Source: Takakia lepidozioides (lineage: Eukaryota > Streptophyta > Takakiopsida > Takakiales > Takakiaceae). Taken from it: a stretch of DNA of 64,000 bases. Position numbers and translations under genes: made by a program. The notes beneath the pieces were generated by a model. The model was given only the letters and a program-made list of their open reading frames with translations, was not told the origin of the DNA and ran no database searches. How positions within the stretch are numbered: the first letter of the stretch is position 1; every line of letters begins with the position of its first letter. Location of the stretch: positions 22,876,001 through 22,940,000 of the forward strand of contig CM060734.1 of the NCBI GenBank assembly GCA_030704615.1, given 5' to 3'. Below are positions 11,991 through 22,200 of this stretch, in pieces.

Positions 11991-12965
11991 GTATCCGGAT
12001 GAAGGCATTTGCCTTCTGGACTTTTTGGCGGAATCAGACACAGGATTGGCTGCTGTGCTACAGGCAGGTGTACGAGTTCGACATTACCTGTGTGGAGAGG
12101 GAATGAGACTGCACGACCGTCTCACTGCGCCCATGTTGCTCAGTTGGTACAGCAATACCTATGACCGCTGTGTTGCAGAACAGTCGTCTAGCACGTCGTG
12201 CTGATATCCACAAACAGATCACTGTTTGCCACGTCAGAATTTACTCTTGCTGGGCGGGCGCAGGATTTAGAGCAGGTAGTTGGACTCCATTGATCTGGTC
12301 CAACCCTTGAAATTTATTACACAGTAGTGGCCCACGGTTTTCTGCTGTAACCTGCTCGGGCCAGGGTGATGGCCAGTGTGCATCAAGTCCGGTCGTGGCT
12401 TGGGTCAGCAGTGTTGCTGGATGCAGCTGCAGTGGGGTCACGGGCTCATCGTCCACGGCTTTGGTGGACTAACTTGATGCCACCCGCACTACTCAAGCGT
12501 GCATTTGATGGGGTGCAGCGGCCAGCATGCCTTACCGTGGATGGCATTTTGGACACAGGGAGGCAGTCTCAACGTGTGAGACACGATGACCGTTCGCCTT
12601 TGGCAGTGGTCAACAGGGTGGGTCAACCACGAGCAGCATTACCTACACTGCTCAGCTTCCCAGGATCCCATGCTTTTCGGGATGGTGGACCTGGCCTCCT
12701 GTGGGATGCTCAGTTGCAACAGTTAGTGGAGCCTAATGCCGACGAGCGAGAGCGGGCTATGGGTTTCCACTGGGACCACGGCGGTGCCTTCTCTTTCTGA
12801 GGCATCACGTCGGCAGGTGTTGGGGCAAGCAATGGATCTCAATTGCTTGACCTGGATTATCAGCTTGGCTATGGCTGAGCAACGTAGAGTGCGGAGCGCA
12901 CTTCCCTGGACAGTCTCTCTGCCTACCGAGACGGTACAGGCAGCGATGGGGGCGAGCCGGTGAGA
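11991..12965 (+). pseudogene. Cytosine-C5 DNA-methyltransferase-like domain inside gypsy-1
   Basis: C5-methyltransferases add a methyl group to cytosine using S-adenosylmethionine. Four of their conserved blocks are visible in order. A motif I-like block (LLDF..., then TGLAAVLQAG) lies at about 12016-12080, partly out of frame. A motif VIII-like GSRAHRPRLWWTN is at 12435-12473. A substrate-recognition-like stretch ends in ADERERAMGF at 12738-12767 (motif IX). A motif X-like RRQVLGQAMDLNCLTW follows at about 12808-12855 in another frame. The region expected to hold the catalytic Pro-Cys (about 12240-12290) is present but scrambled, and no PC dipeptide is readable. It lies between protease and RT, so it is part of the pol polyprotein. 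This copy is inactive. Confidence 0.75.
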
Positions 12966-13400
12966 CCACGGGGTGTAGACATCCATGGCACACGTGGGAG
13001 TGCTCGAGGTTCAGAGGGAGTTGGCAGCCAAAGCAGCTGTGATGGATGAGGTTGGGATTCTTCTCGGGATGAAGAGGTTCTCAATGATGAGATGATGGGG
13101 CAGGATGAGGCATTGTCATTGACTGAGCAGGAAGAAAGTACTGCTCAAGAGTTGCAGCATAGCAACCACGGGACGCGTCCTCTACCTCTAAGCCCACTGG
13201 ACTTAAAGTTGCAGTCACGGAGGACAATTGGGAGCCTGACATTGGACCCATTGTCACCGGAGGAGAGAGACGACGTATACGGCGGTTCCTGAGGGCTTAC
13301 AGGAATTGCTTTGCCTTCAGTTTGAAGGACTTGGGAGCACTGAAGGGTCAAGAGATCCGTATTGAGTTAGCCACTGACACGCCAATCTTTCGGAGACCCT
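12966..13400 (+). other. Linker between methyltransferase-like and RT domains
   Basis: There is a partly open stretch at 13092-13292 and then LQFEGLGSTEGSRDPY-like sequence in mixed frames leading into RT. No domain is recognised. It probably encodes the polyprotein connector. Confidence 0.4.
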
Positions 13401-14110
13401 AGATACAGTGACATGGAGAGGTCTTTGATTCAGATGAGGACTCAAGATCTCTGGGAGGCAGGTTTGGTGGAGCTCTCTGGTGGAGAGTATGCTTCAGCCA
13501 CAGTGATGCCAGCTAAGAAGGATGTCTATGGCAATTGGACGGAGAGACGTATGTGCGGTGATTACCGGCCTGTAAATCGTCAGACCAAGTCCGATAGGTA
13601 TGCCATGCCACACACAGAGGAGATCTTTGATGCCATTGGGCATTCCAAGGTCTTTAGCACGTTGGATTTACGATCCGGATATCACCAGTTGCCGATCAAG
13701 GAGGCGGATAGCAAAAGACGGCATTCTGGGGATCAATGAGCACGGGAAGGATTGCCTATACCAGTGGCGGTTCTTACCATTTGGGCTTAAAAAACGCTCC
13801 CGCTGAGTTTCAAAGAGTCATGGACAGGATTCTAGCAGGGGTGGAGTTTGCTCGGTGCTACATAGATGACATCATCATCTTTAGTGCTACGGTGGAGGAG
13901 CATAAGAGACACCTTCAGGGGGTATTTGAGCGCTTAAGGACGCACGGATTGAAGTTACAACATCCGGGCAAGTGCAAGTTTTTCCACACCAGATTGAGTA
14001 TCTGGGTCACATGATATATCCTGGAGGATTGGGGGTACAGCAGACTAAGGTAGAGTCCATTGCACAGGTTCCACGCCCCACGGATGTGAGCCGAGTTCGA
14101 GCTTTCATGG
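13401..14110 (+). pseudogene. Gypsy-1 reverse transcriptase
   Basis: The RT finger and palm blocks are clear: MCGDYRPVNRQTKSDRYAMP, then FSTLDLRSGYHQLPI (first catalytic Asp). After a frameshift near 13715 come LKNAPAEFQRVMD and CYIDDIIIFS with the YIDD box at 13859-13870. The enzyme copies element RNA to DNA. A further frameshift lies near 14010. All catalytic aspartates remain readable, so decay is by indels rather than loss of key residues. Confidence 0.9.
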
Positions 14111-14860
14111 GGTTAGCAACTATTACAGACGGTTTGTTAGGGATTCAGTGCCATTGCAAAGGCTCTAACCAAGCTGACCAAGGTGGACCAGGAGTGGCAG
14201 TGGGAAGATGAGCAAGAACAAGCTTTTCAAGAGCTCAAGGCGAGGTTGACCTCGGCGCCCATCTTGAGACGACCTATCAGGGGGCGTCCTTTTCAGTTGC
14301 ATACAGATTGGAGCATGCTGGGGCTTGGAGCGGTGCTCACACAGGTGGATGATGAGGGAAAGAGATTCGTAGTGGCTTATGCTAGCCGCTCGAACAATGC
14401 TGCAGAGTCTAAGTATAGCTCATATGAGGGAGAATGCTTAGCTGCAGTGTGGGCCGTGGCACACTTCAGGTGCTATCTATACGGCAATCTCTCTTCACCC
14501 TTGTCACGGATCACCAACCACTCAAGTGGTTGATGGAGTCAGACAAGCTTACGGAGAAGCTTGCACGGTGGGCACTCATCCTTCAAGAGTATGACTTTCA
14601 GGTGGTGCATCGACCGGGTTTGGTCAATCGCAATGCAGATGGGTTGAGTCGCAATCCATGCACGAGCCAACAGGATGACACTGGAGCTCGGTGGCATGGT
14701 GAGACGGACGAGGAGATGGTGCTCGGATGGCATGCATCTGCATTTCTGTGTATCTTGGCAGCGGAAGGCCAGGTTGGACCTGCAACAGGGATGACTGTAG
14801 ATCAAGTGTCTGAGGACCCTGAGGCCAGCAATGAGCAAGGTAGCGCCAAAGATATACATG
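14111..14860 (+). pseudogene. Gypsy-1 RNase H and connector
   Basis: EQEQAFQELKARLTSAPIL leads into FQLHTDWSMLGLGAVLTQ and YASRSNNAAESKYSSYEGEC, the catalytic D and E blocks of Ty3/gypsy RNase H. TDHQPLKWLMES follows after a frameshift near 14490. The tail VVHRPGLVNRNADGLSRNP (near 14610-14670) is the usual end of the domain. It degrades the RNA strand during reverse transcription. The next 190 bases code for an acidic linker to integrase. Confidence 0.88.
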
Positions 14861-14873
14861 AGGATTCAGTTGT

Positions 14874-16141
14874 GTGGACTACCTCCGCACTGGAGACATG
14901 GCAGCCACTGTGATTGCCAAGGAGAGGGATCGGATCCTACAACGAGCCAAGAGGTTCAGGTGGGAGGGGACACACCTACTCCGAGTGTGGGAGGATGGTC
15001 GAGTGAGGATTGTGCCTCACCCAACACAGCGGGCACGGTTAGTGCGCCATGCCCATGAGGAGTTGGGGCATTTTGGGGTGCGACGCACTCATGGTCTACT
15101 GCAGGGGCAGTATTGGTGGCGTGGTATGCACACAGAGGTGCAACAATTTGTGGCTAGGTGCATGGTGTGTGACAGGGTGCGTGCTTCATTCAACGCCCCT
15201 ACTACTCCACAATTGCACCCTCTTCCGATCATGGGATTGGGCTACAGGTGGAGTCTTGACTTCGCAGGGCCGTTGCCACTGACCATGCGCCACAACAAGT
15301 ACGTGTTGGTGATGGTGGAGCACTTCTCCAAGTGGATTGAATGGTTCCATTGCCTGATAAGGCTAGTGAGGGAGCTGCGTATGCATTCCTGGATTGTGTG
15401 CTTAGCCGATTCGGTGCTCCAGCTGAGGTACTCACGGACCAAGGGAGAGAGTTCTTGGGGGAGTTTCAGGCTTTGTGTGACAAGGCCTTGATAGACCACC
15501 GCACCACTTCTCGGGATCATCCTGAGGCCGATGGCTTGGCAGAGAGAGTTGTTCAGACAGTAAAGAGGGTTTTGCGCAAGTATGGCTTGCAGAAGGGACA
15601 CCTAGGAGATTGGGACCTTCATTTACCCTGGTTAGCCATGGGCTACAGGTTCAGCAAGCAAGCATCACTTGCCTCCTTCTCACCATACTTTCTTCTCTTT
15701 GGCCGAGAGCCGGATTTGCCTACATCCATTCGTAGAGAAGCTGCTACAGTTCTTAACCTTGACGATCCGGACGTGTGGGCACGTGCATGTGAGCAGCGTG
15801 CAGAGTTGTTCAAGAGAGTCATGCCCATGGCTTTCGAGAACCTTGCCATTGCACAACACCGTGATACGTTGAGGTATGCTACCATACGTGGTCGGGGTTA
15901 TCGTCCTGGGGTTCGGAGATTCACCCTGGTGACTATGTCTATCTACAGCAGACTGCTCCTACGACCCTGGATGTGACTGCAGGACGTGTTATTTTGAGGG
16001 TTCGAGAGGTCTTGCCCTCAGGTGTCTTGGTCTTGGAGGGTCGGGATGGCATAACTTGGAAGGACCATGTGCGTAATTGTGCGCCATGTCACCTTCCGAA
16101 TGTCGATGGCAGGTTTGAGGTGCATGTTGTGTGGGTCTGCT
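14874..16141 (+). pseudogene. Gypsy-1 integrase
   Basis: The zinc-binding N-terminal domain is complete (HAHEELGHFG ... CMVCDRV). The DDE core follows with SLDFAGPLPL (first Asp, about 15258), VLTDQGREF (about 15430) and DGLAERVVQ (Glu, about 15545). Frames change near 15345 and again near 15920. The C-terminal part then reads HPGDYVYLQQTAPT, GRVILRVREVLPSG and DHVRNCAPCHLPNVDG, ending at a stop at about 16141. There is no chromodomain. The CAPCHLPN segment leads straight into the PHD finger in the next frame. Confidence 0.88.
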
Positions 16142-16264
16142 AAAGGGGCAGCCACCATGCTGGTGTGTGATCGATGCTCTAGAGGTTGGCATATGGGATA
16201 CTTGACTCCACCTCTTGAGATGGTTCCAGATGGGGATTGGTTATGTCCACATTGCATTGGATAG
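16121..16264 (+). pseudogene. PHD-type zinc finger at the end of gypsy-1 pol
   Basis: The frame contains CMLC, CDRC, WHMG, TPPLEMVPDGDWL and CPHC, the Cys4-His-Cys3 pattern of a PHD finger, a module that often reads histone H3 tails. The Cys expected three residues after the His is Tyr (HMGY), so one zinc ligand is missing in this copy. It lies one frame off the integrase C-terminus, which overlaps it. A small indel probably separated a once-continuous integrase-PHD fusion. A role in target-site choice would be inference. Confidence 0.75.
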
Positions 16265-16510
16265 TGGGAGTGGATACAACCATGGAAGGCTAACAAGAAA
16301 CGCAAGGCCCAACTAGGAGACCTTGAACACACGAGATCCTGGCTCAAGTTCACAGATTGCAAGACGGCGACTAACGATGGGGCTACTCTTGTACCCGGCC
16401 TCTTGGTCTATAGAGTTTGAGTACAATAGGGACAGTGATAGAGGACTTAGTACGGTTGTGGCTATTTCATCTTGTAGCTATCTGGAGGTAGAGGGACCTA
16501 TCCACCAGCT

Positions 16511-16521
16511 AGGGGGGCGAT
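16511..16521 (+). promoter_or_regulatory. Polypurine tract of gypsy-1
   Basis: AGGGGGGCGA lies directly before TTGTGGCAG, the start of segment A. A purine run immediately 5' of a TG is the plus-strand primer expected at the start of a 3' LTR. It argues that the true LTR is A followed by B, not the B-first order seen at the insertion edges. Between the PHD finger and this tract (16265-16510) I see no domain. Confidence 0.6.
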
Positions 16522-17052
16522 TGTGGCAGACTACTTTATTGTGCATATATGTGTGGTGTGGTTTGGACAGCGATGTAGTTGTTGTAGCGATAGGTATGTG
16601 CACGACAGCTGTCAAGTTAAATAAGCACAGTGTGAAAACAGCTAGAATAAAACTAGTTATTTGTATTTAACACTTGGATTTAGGTCAAGTGTTAAATCAG
16701 GTGTCAAGTTTAGTTTGACACCTGGTCCGTCTTATCTTCACGAGAGCGGCAGTCGCGCGGCTCATCTCTCTCGAGTTGAGCCTGCGCGACCGAGCTCCTG
16801 CATTCTTAGATCTGAGTGTGCTTATGATGGGAGTGTAGGTTGTTGTGGGGTGGAGTCCCCATAGCTTGGGGTGCCCCTGGCTCGACTATTATCTTAAAGA
16901 GTGATGTTGAGGGATTGCAATTTTCTTGTGTTGAGAGTGTGTGTCCTTTTCTAGTTTGGTTATCTATTGTGGCAGACTACTTTATTGTGCATATATGTGT
17001 GGTGTGGTTTGGACAGCGATGTAGTTGTGTAGCGATAGGTATGTGCACGACA
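16521..17052 (+). repeat. Gypsy-1 3' LTR block arranged A-B-A
   Basis: Segment A (16520-16607) and segment B (16610-16964) are joined by GC inside the palindrome GACAGCTGTC. A second copy of A (16966-17052) follows and abuts the transposase gene at CACTTCTATG. The two A copies differ by about one base. With only B at the left edge, the whole insertion reads B-internal-A-B-A. Confidence 0.85.
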
Positions 17053-17139
17053 CACTTCTATGTGTTGCACCGTTTCCCTGACCTCACCCGAGCTTGCATA
17101 CACGTTGGTTCCCATTGTCACAAATTGGCGAGGGGGAAC
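17053..17139 (+). pseudogene. MULE transposase fragment (copy 1) after gypsy-1
   Basis: The sequence CACTTCTATGTGTTGCACCG onward continues the transposase gene of copy 3 (58069-58151), coding for YVLHRFPDLTRACIHVGSHC. It stops after GGCGAGGGGGAAC and jumps to the 3' end of the element, deleting everything that corresponds to about 58152-61085. The catalytic and SWIM domains are therefore gone from copy 1. Confidence 0.85.
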
Positions 17140-17520
17140 AAAAATGGCGCCGAATTACCTGTCATGAGGGGCCTATGCCGCGGAATTCGGCACATTTTTC
17201 GCCAGAGAGACCTATTACCGCGAAATACGTCGCCGTTTTTTCAGGTTACGGACTTTATTACCGCGAAATTCGGCGCCATATTTGCATATGTCGCTGGGAA
17301 TTGGCATGAGCGGAAGACGAAATATCATGAGCACAACTGTCAAAACTACAATTTTCCCTTCAAGGGGCCGAATAATATATTTGTTTTTCCTGACACATTG
17401 CATTAATTAATGTTTTTTTTATGTTTTTTATTTTCAAAATTTGTACTTACTTCTGCTCATGAAAACCGATTGTCTTACTACTCCGCTCATGCCGCTCATG
17501 CTCATGAAATAGCTAACCTC
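17140..17520 (+). repeat. Right terminal region and terminal inverted repeat of MULE copy 1
   Basis: This matches 61100-61486 and about 41990-42329. It contains GGCGCC-type words, then an A/T-rich stretch and tandem GCTCATGCC words, ending GCTCATGAAATAGCTAACCTC. Read from the other strand, that end matches the left end of copy 3 (GCTATTTCATGAGC core). The 8-bp flank is CATGGTGG, but its partner lies beyond the window. No gene is present. Confidence 0.8.
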
Positions 17521-18241
17521 CATGGTGGGACCACATTGTATGCCCCAGAAGATTTCAGTTAGAGTTCGACCGTTAAAACATCTCAGGGGGGAAGACGATT
17601 CTGATACTATTGGTTCTTCAGCGAACTCTTTTGACATGGCAGAGGACTATGCAATTCAAATGGCAGAGAAGAACCGACGGGGTCTCCTATGCAGAAAGAT
17701 TACCTCGATATCCGCCAAAGGAAGGACTGCATTTCCAGGTAGTGCTCAATCATCTCCCTCAACCGGTGCTGTGGAGGCAAACATCCGACAGGGTCACACC
17801 ACACGGGCTCACACACGAAGTCCTTCACGAGACTCTCAACGTCACAAGGGTGCTCGCTCACAAAGGTTTGCTAATCCCAACCAGTAACCGTGAGGACACG
17901 GCTTTTTGGGAGGGGGAGGGGTAAATGTTAGAGGGCTGCTTGGGCTTAGACGCTTTTACGGGATTTCTGTGGGGTACCCTTAATTTTTACACAGACTGAG
18001 ACCAACAGGAACCTTAGGGGTGACAACAACAAGGCTTTAAGGGGGAGATACACAGCCGACACAGTCCATCACAGTCCAACACAGCCGACACAGTCACCAC
18101 AGCCGTCACAGTCTGACACAGCCACATCAGCTTCGCACAGCCAACATAGCCCGTCACAGCCAGACACAAGCCCCACAGCTTTGCAAAGCCCAACACAGCC
18201 TTCACAAGCCCGCTACAACCCGGCCACCAGCCCGCCACAGC
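17521..18241 (+). mobile_element. Gypsy-2 family 3' fragment (ORF3 end, PPT, partial LTR)
   Basis: 17521-17887 matches the end of the extra ORF of gypsy-2 (compare 31195-31539), including the phrase SFDMAEDYAIQMAEKNRRG. A purine tract (GGGAGGGGGAGGGG) and an LTR beginning TGTTAGAGGG near 17926 follow. The LTR runs into CACAGCC-type repeats and stops at 18241, where a fresh LTR begins. MULE copy 1 is inserted into this fragment at its left edge. Confidence 0.8.
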
Positions 18242-19226
18242 TGTTAGAGGACTGTCGGGACTTAGACACTTATACGGGATCTGTAGGTACCCTTAATTTT
18301 TGCACAGACTGAGACCAACAGGAGCCTTAGGGGTGACAGCAGCGCACTGTAGAGGGGGTTACATACACAGCCCTCACAGTCGTCACAGCCACACACAACA
18401 ACCAACACACAGCCCCACACACAGTCGTCACAGCAGACACCAACCCGGCAAAGCCACACAGCCACACATCCAACACAGCCAAATCACAGTCGCAAACTCC
18501 TCTCACAGCCCCACACCATCCGTTCAGTTTTCACACATCACACAGCCAGTCACAGCTTGACACAGCTGTCACGATCATAGGGAACGAAGAGTAGGACAGG
18601 GAACGACTGTGGGGAATAACACCTGCGAAGGGAACGACTGTGGGGAACAACACCTGCGAAGGGAACATGTTAGTTCACAGACGACGGTTAGTGAGGGAAA
18701 CGGTTAGAACCACGGATAGGAAGATAAAGGGAGAACGGGGAATTGAGGGATATCATTCGGAGGAGGACTTCTTGGTCATGGGAGGAGAGGGGATCGGGCA
18801 GAGATGAAGAACGGAAGTGAAGATGAGAGATGATGAGTTAGATGCTTGATATATGCAAGGCTGTAATGATATTGTAGAGCAGATTAGAGACACAATGGCT
18901 TCGGCCTGATACCTGATAAATCATAATCGGATACTTTTACGATACAATCACACTGTGGTAGAGAGATCTGAGTGAAGCTGTGAATGAATGGATGAGTTGA
19001 TGGAATCCAATAGATTGATAAGCAAACTGATACTTAATTATCAATGGTAAGATAGCTAACATGAATACCAAAAGGGAAACAAATAAGAAACACCCCATGA
19101 TACACTAGCTGTAGGTCATGACTGATTTTTCTGCGCGGGCTGAGTACGTAGAGATTTTCCAACTCTTCTATCTTGGAGTTTCCGCCTCGAATAACGAAGG
19201 GATGGGTGAGTAAAAGCCGCGCGACA
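18242..19226 (+). repeat. Gypsy-2 5' LTR
   Basis: It runs from TGTTAGAGGACTGTCGGG to AAAGCCGCGCGACA and matches 31571-32505. The first third contains degenerate CACAGCC / GACACAGC repeats (18360-18560). The middle has a doubled GGGAACGACTGTGGGGAA block (18600-18650), which the 3' copy carries only once. TG...CA ends are intact. Confidence 0.88.
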
Positions 19227-19250
19227 TTTGGCGACCATACTGGGGACCTG
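19227..19250 (+). promoter_or_regulatory. Probable primer-binding site of gypsy-2
   Basis: TTTGGCGACCATACTGGGGA directly follows the 5' LTR end. TGGCGAC...TGGGGAC sequences at this spot are common in plant Ty3/gypsy elements and pair with a tRNA 3' end. I cannot name the tRNA from the sequence alone. Confidence 0.6.
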
Positions 19251-22200
19251 AGACATGAACACCCAGATGTGACAGGCATCTGGTGGGATCATGGTGTTTG
19301 GACCATTAAAGAATTTGAAGTGAATCAAATTCCCTGTGGAACGAAGGAAGAAAGATTGTCCAAACAATTCTTTCAAAGGTTCTTGGAATTGCCAGACGGT
19401 TAAAGAAAATATTCTTAAGCGAGTGCATGATGCGATCCGATCCGGAATGGGGCTGGAGAAAGGAGTGATAAAGATTTATCAGGTAGCCTGTAGAGGAAGA
19501 GCACGTTGGTTTACCAACATTGGGTTTATGTGATAGCATTGCATTGCTATCCATTAAACGAGTAGAGTTTGAAGGCTGGGAAGAAAGAAAGGTGAATGTT
19601 TATACTCATATGCATGAAGAGCTTGTACTGGTAAAGAATTGGATTCCAAAGGATATTTGTGGATCAAACTCACACCAAGAACATCTTTTCAGACTTGTTT
19701 GCCATATGGTTATATGGTAACGGAGACTTCAAGTATAGCCAAGGGTGCATTGAAGCTTGAAAGAACCCAGGCATATACGAGAGATATTACAGAAGAGAGT
19801 TTTGGTTATTGCCACATTAAAAGAAATGAAAGACATGGGACATGAGTGATGAAAGAGAAGCTAGAACGACAGAGATATTCAGCAAAAAGAGAAAGCTATC
19901 TGAAAGCTAATTATCCATATCTTTGGGAGAGAGGAATAGACATAGGGGAATCATCTGGACCTCTTACACCATTAAGATCAAAGAGTACATCACCTATACC
20001 GGAAGAACTAGAGTTGGATGCCACTCCTTCTGTTTCTTTGCAAGAAAGATTAAGGGAATTGGTACAGGAAGAAGATCAATCACGAGGTGAAAGATCTGAG
20101 GTACATCCTTGGATAAAAGACTTGACAGAAATCTTGATAAGAGTTGGCATGGAACACCAAAGCAGGAATCCAGTTTCTGAAGCAGAAGGTGAAGAAGGAG
20201 AAGAGGATGTGGCAGAGCCAACGGAGAGTTCAGACTCTCCAAACCATTACAGTTGAGTTACATGAGTGAAGAAGAAACCCAAGGGCAGAACTTGGAGGAT
20301 GAAAAAGAGAGAAGAAATTAGAAGAGGAAGAATATGAAGAAGTAGACCCAACAGCTGAGGTTGAGACTACAACCAGGACATCCCAACCCGTTGGACCTGG
20401 ATCAGTGGGCACTTGGATCACAGGCCAACGAAGGTGTCGGCTCAGGGGGATCAGGCGGGCTGCCTGGATCTGGCTCTGGGGGGACAGGGAGTGTGAGAAG
20501 TAGTGCAACTGAAGCTGGGAAACTGTGATATCGTGGGGCCAGAAGCAGGGAGTGCTCAAGGGCCACCACTTGGTGGAAGATCCACCACAAAAACAACAGG
20601 TCCAGAAGGACCAGCACCAGCAAGGNNNNNNNNNNNNNNNNNNNNNNNNNNNNNNNNNNNNNNNNNNNNNNNNNNNNNNNNNNNNNNNNNNNNNNNNNNN
20701 NNNNNNNNNNNNNNNNNNNNNNNNNNNNNNNNNNNNNNNNNNNNNNNNNNNNNNNNNNNNNNNNNNNNNNNNNNNNNNNNNNNNNNNNNNNNNNNNNNNN
20801 NNNNNNNNNNNNNNNNNNNNNNNNNNNNNNNNNNNNNNNNNNNNNNNNNNNNNNNNNNNNNNNNNNNNNNNNNNNNNNNNNNNNNNNNNNNNNNNNNNNN
20901 NNNNNNNNNNNNNNNNNNNNNNNNNNNNNNNNNNNNNNNNNNNNNNNNNNNNNNNNNNNNNNNNNNNNNNNNNNNNNNNNNNNNNNNNNNNNNNNNNNNN
21001 NNNNNNNNNNNNNNNNNNNNNNNNNNNNNNNNNNNNNNNNNNNNNNNNNNNNNNNNNNNNNNNNNNNNNNNNNNNNNNNNNNNNNNNNNNNNNNNNNNNN
21101 NNNNNNNNNNNNNNNNNNNNNNNNNTTCCTTCTGTTTCTTTTGCAAGAAAGGAGTAAGGAATTGGTACATGGAGAATCATCAACACGATGTGAAATATCT
21201 GAGTACATCCCTGGATAAAGATTGACAGAAATCTTTGATAAGAGTTGGCATGGAACACCAAAAGCAGGAACTCCAGTTCTGAAGCAGAAGTGAAGAAGGA
21301 GAAGAGGATGTGGCAGAGCCAACGGAGAGTTCAAACTCTCCAACAACATTACAGTTTGAGTTACATGAGTGAAGAAGAAACCCCAAGGCAGAACTTGAGG
21401 ATGAAAACCGAGAGAAGAATTGGAAAGGAAGGATATGAAGAAGTAGACCAAACTGAGGTTGAGACTACAACCAAGGACATCCCGACCCCGTTGGACCTGA
21501 TCAAGTGGAGCACTTTGATCACAAGCCAACGAAGGTTCGGCTCAGGGGATCAGGCGGCTGCCTGGATCTGGCTCTGGGGGACAGGGAGTGTGGAAGTAGT
21601 GCAACTGAAGCTGGGATATCGTGAATATCGTGGGGCCGGAAGCAGGGAGTGCTCAAGGGCCACCACTTGGTGGAAATCCACCCACAAAAACAACAGGTCC
21701 AGAGGACCAAGCACCAGCAAGGGTGCCACACCTGTCAGTGGGCAGAAGGTAGGCCACAGATGGCGTTACAACCCAACACGGGCAAAACACCCTTTCCAAT
21801 ATATTCAGGAAAAGGGATCCCGATGTACACATAGCCAATTTGAGCACATGTGTATAGTGAACAATGAGAATGGCGATGATGCCAAGATGAGATTGTTTCC
21901 TTGTTCACTTATCAAGAAAGCAAGTGAATGGTATGCAAGATTCCTGATAATCATTTCCTAACCTGGAATGGCTTGAATACAACATTTTCGAAATAGGTTC
22001 AGGACATAAAACTGAGGATGAAGTGTATGGAAGTTTACAACAGTTGAAGCAGAAGAAGCATGAAACTGTTGAGGAGTATATGAAAGATGGAATTGATGAT
22101 GAAGCTGGCTGCAGTACCAGCACCCGGTTTACAGAAGACTTGGTTTGTGAGTGGACTAAGACCAGAGTTGCAAAAGAAAGTGGATATGTTACCCCATAAT

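Larger units (their letters stand above)
5882..17052 (+). mobile_element. Ty3/gypsy retrotransposon (gypsy-1) with methyltransferase and PHD modules
   Basis: An 11.2-kb insertion splits the MULE copy 1 transposase gene. The left flank ends GCACT and the right flank begins CACTT, giving a 4-5 bp target duplication. Removing the element restores the alignment to copy 3 (GCAGTTCTATG there, GCACTTCTATG here). Domain order is unknown ORF, gag, protease, C5-methyltransferase-like, RT, RNase H, integrase, PHD finger. RT before integrase fixes the Ty3/gypsy class. The insertion starts TGTCAAG and ends CGACA, but the polypurine tract places the LTR start elsewhere, so the element looks circularly permuted. 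Many frameshifts and stops show that it is defective. Confidence 0.9.

Noticed and set aside
18040-18560. CRISPR-like or satellite array of CACAGCC words
   Set aside because: Units are irregular in length and sequence, lie inside LTRs and have no repeat-spacer layout. They are LTR low-complexity repeats.
20230-21529. Long frames running through the N block
   Set aside because: They exist only because N codons are not stops.
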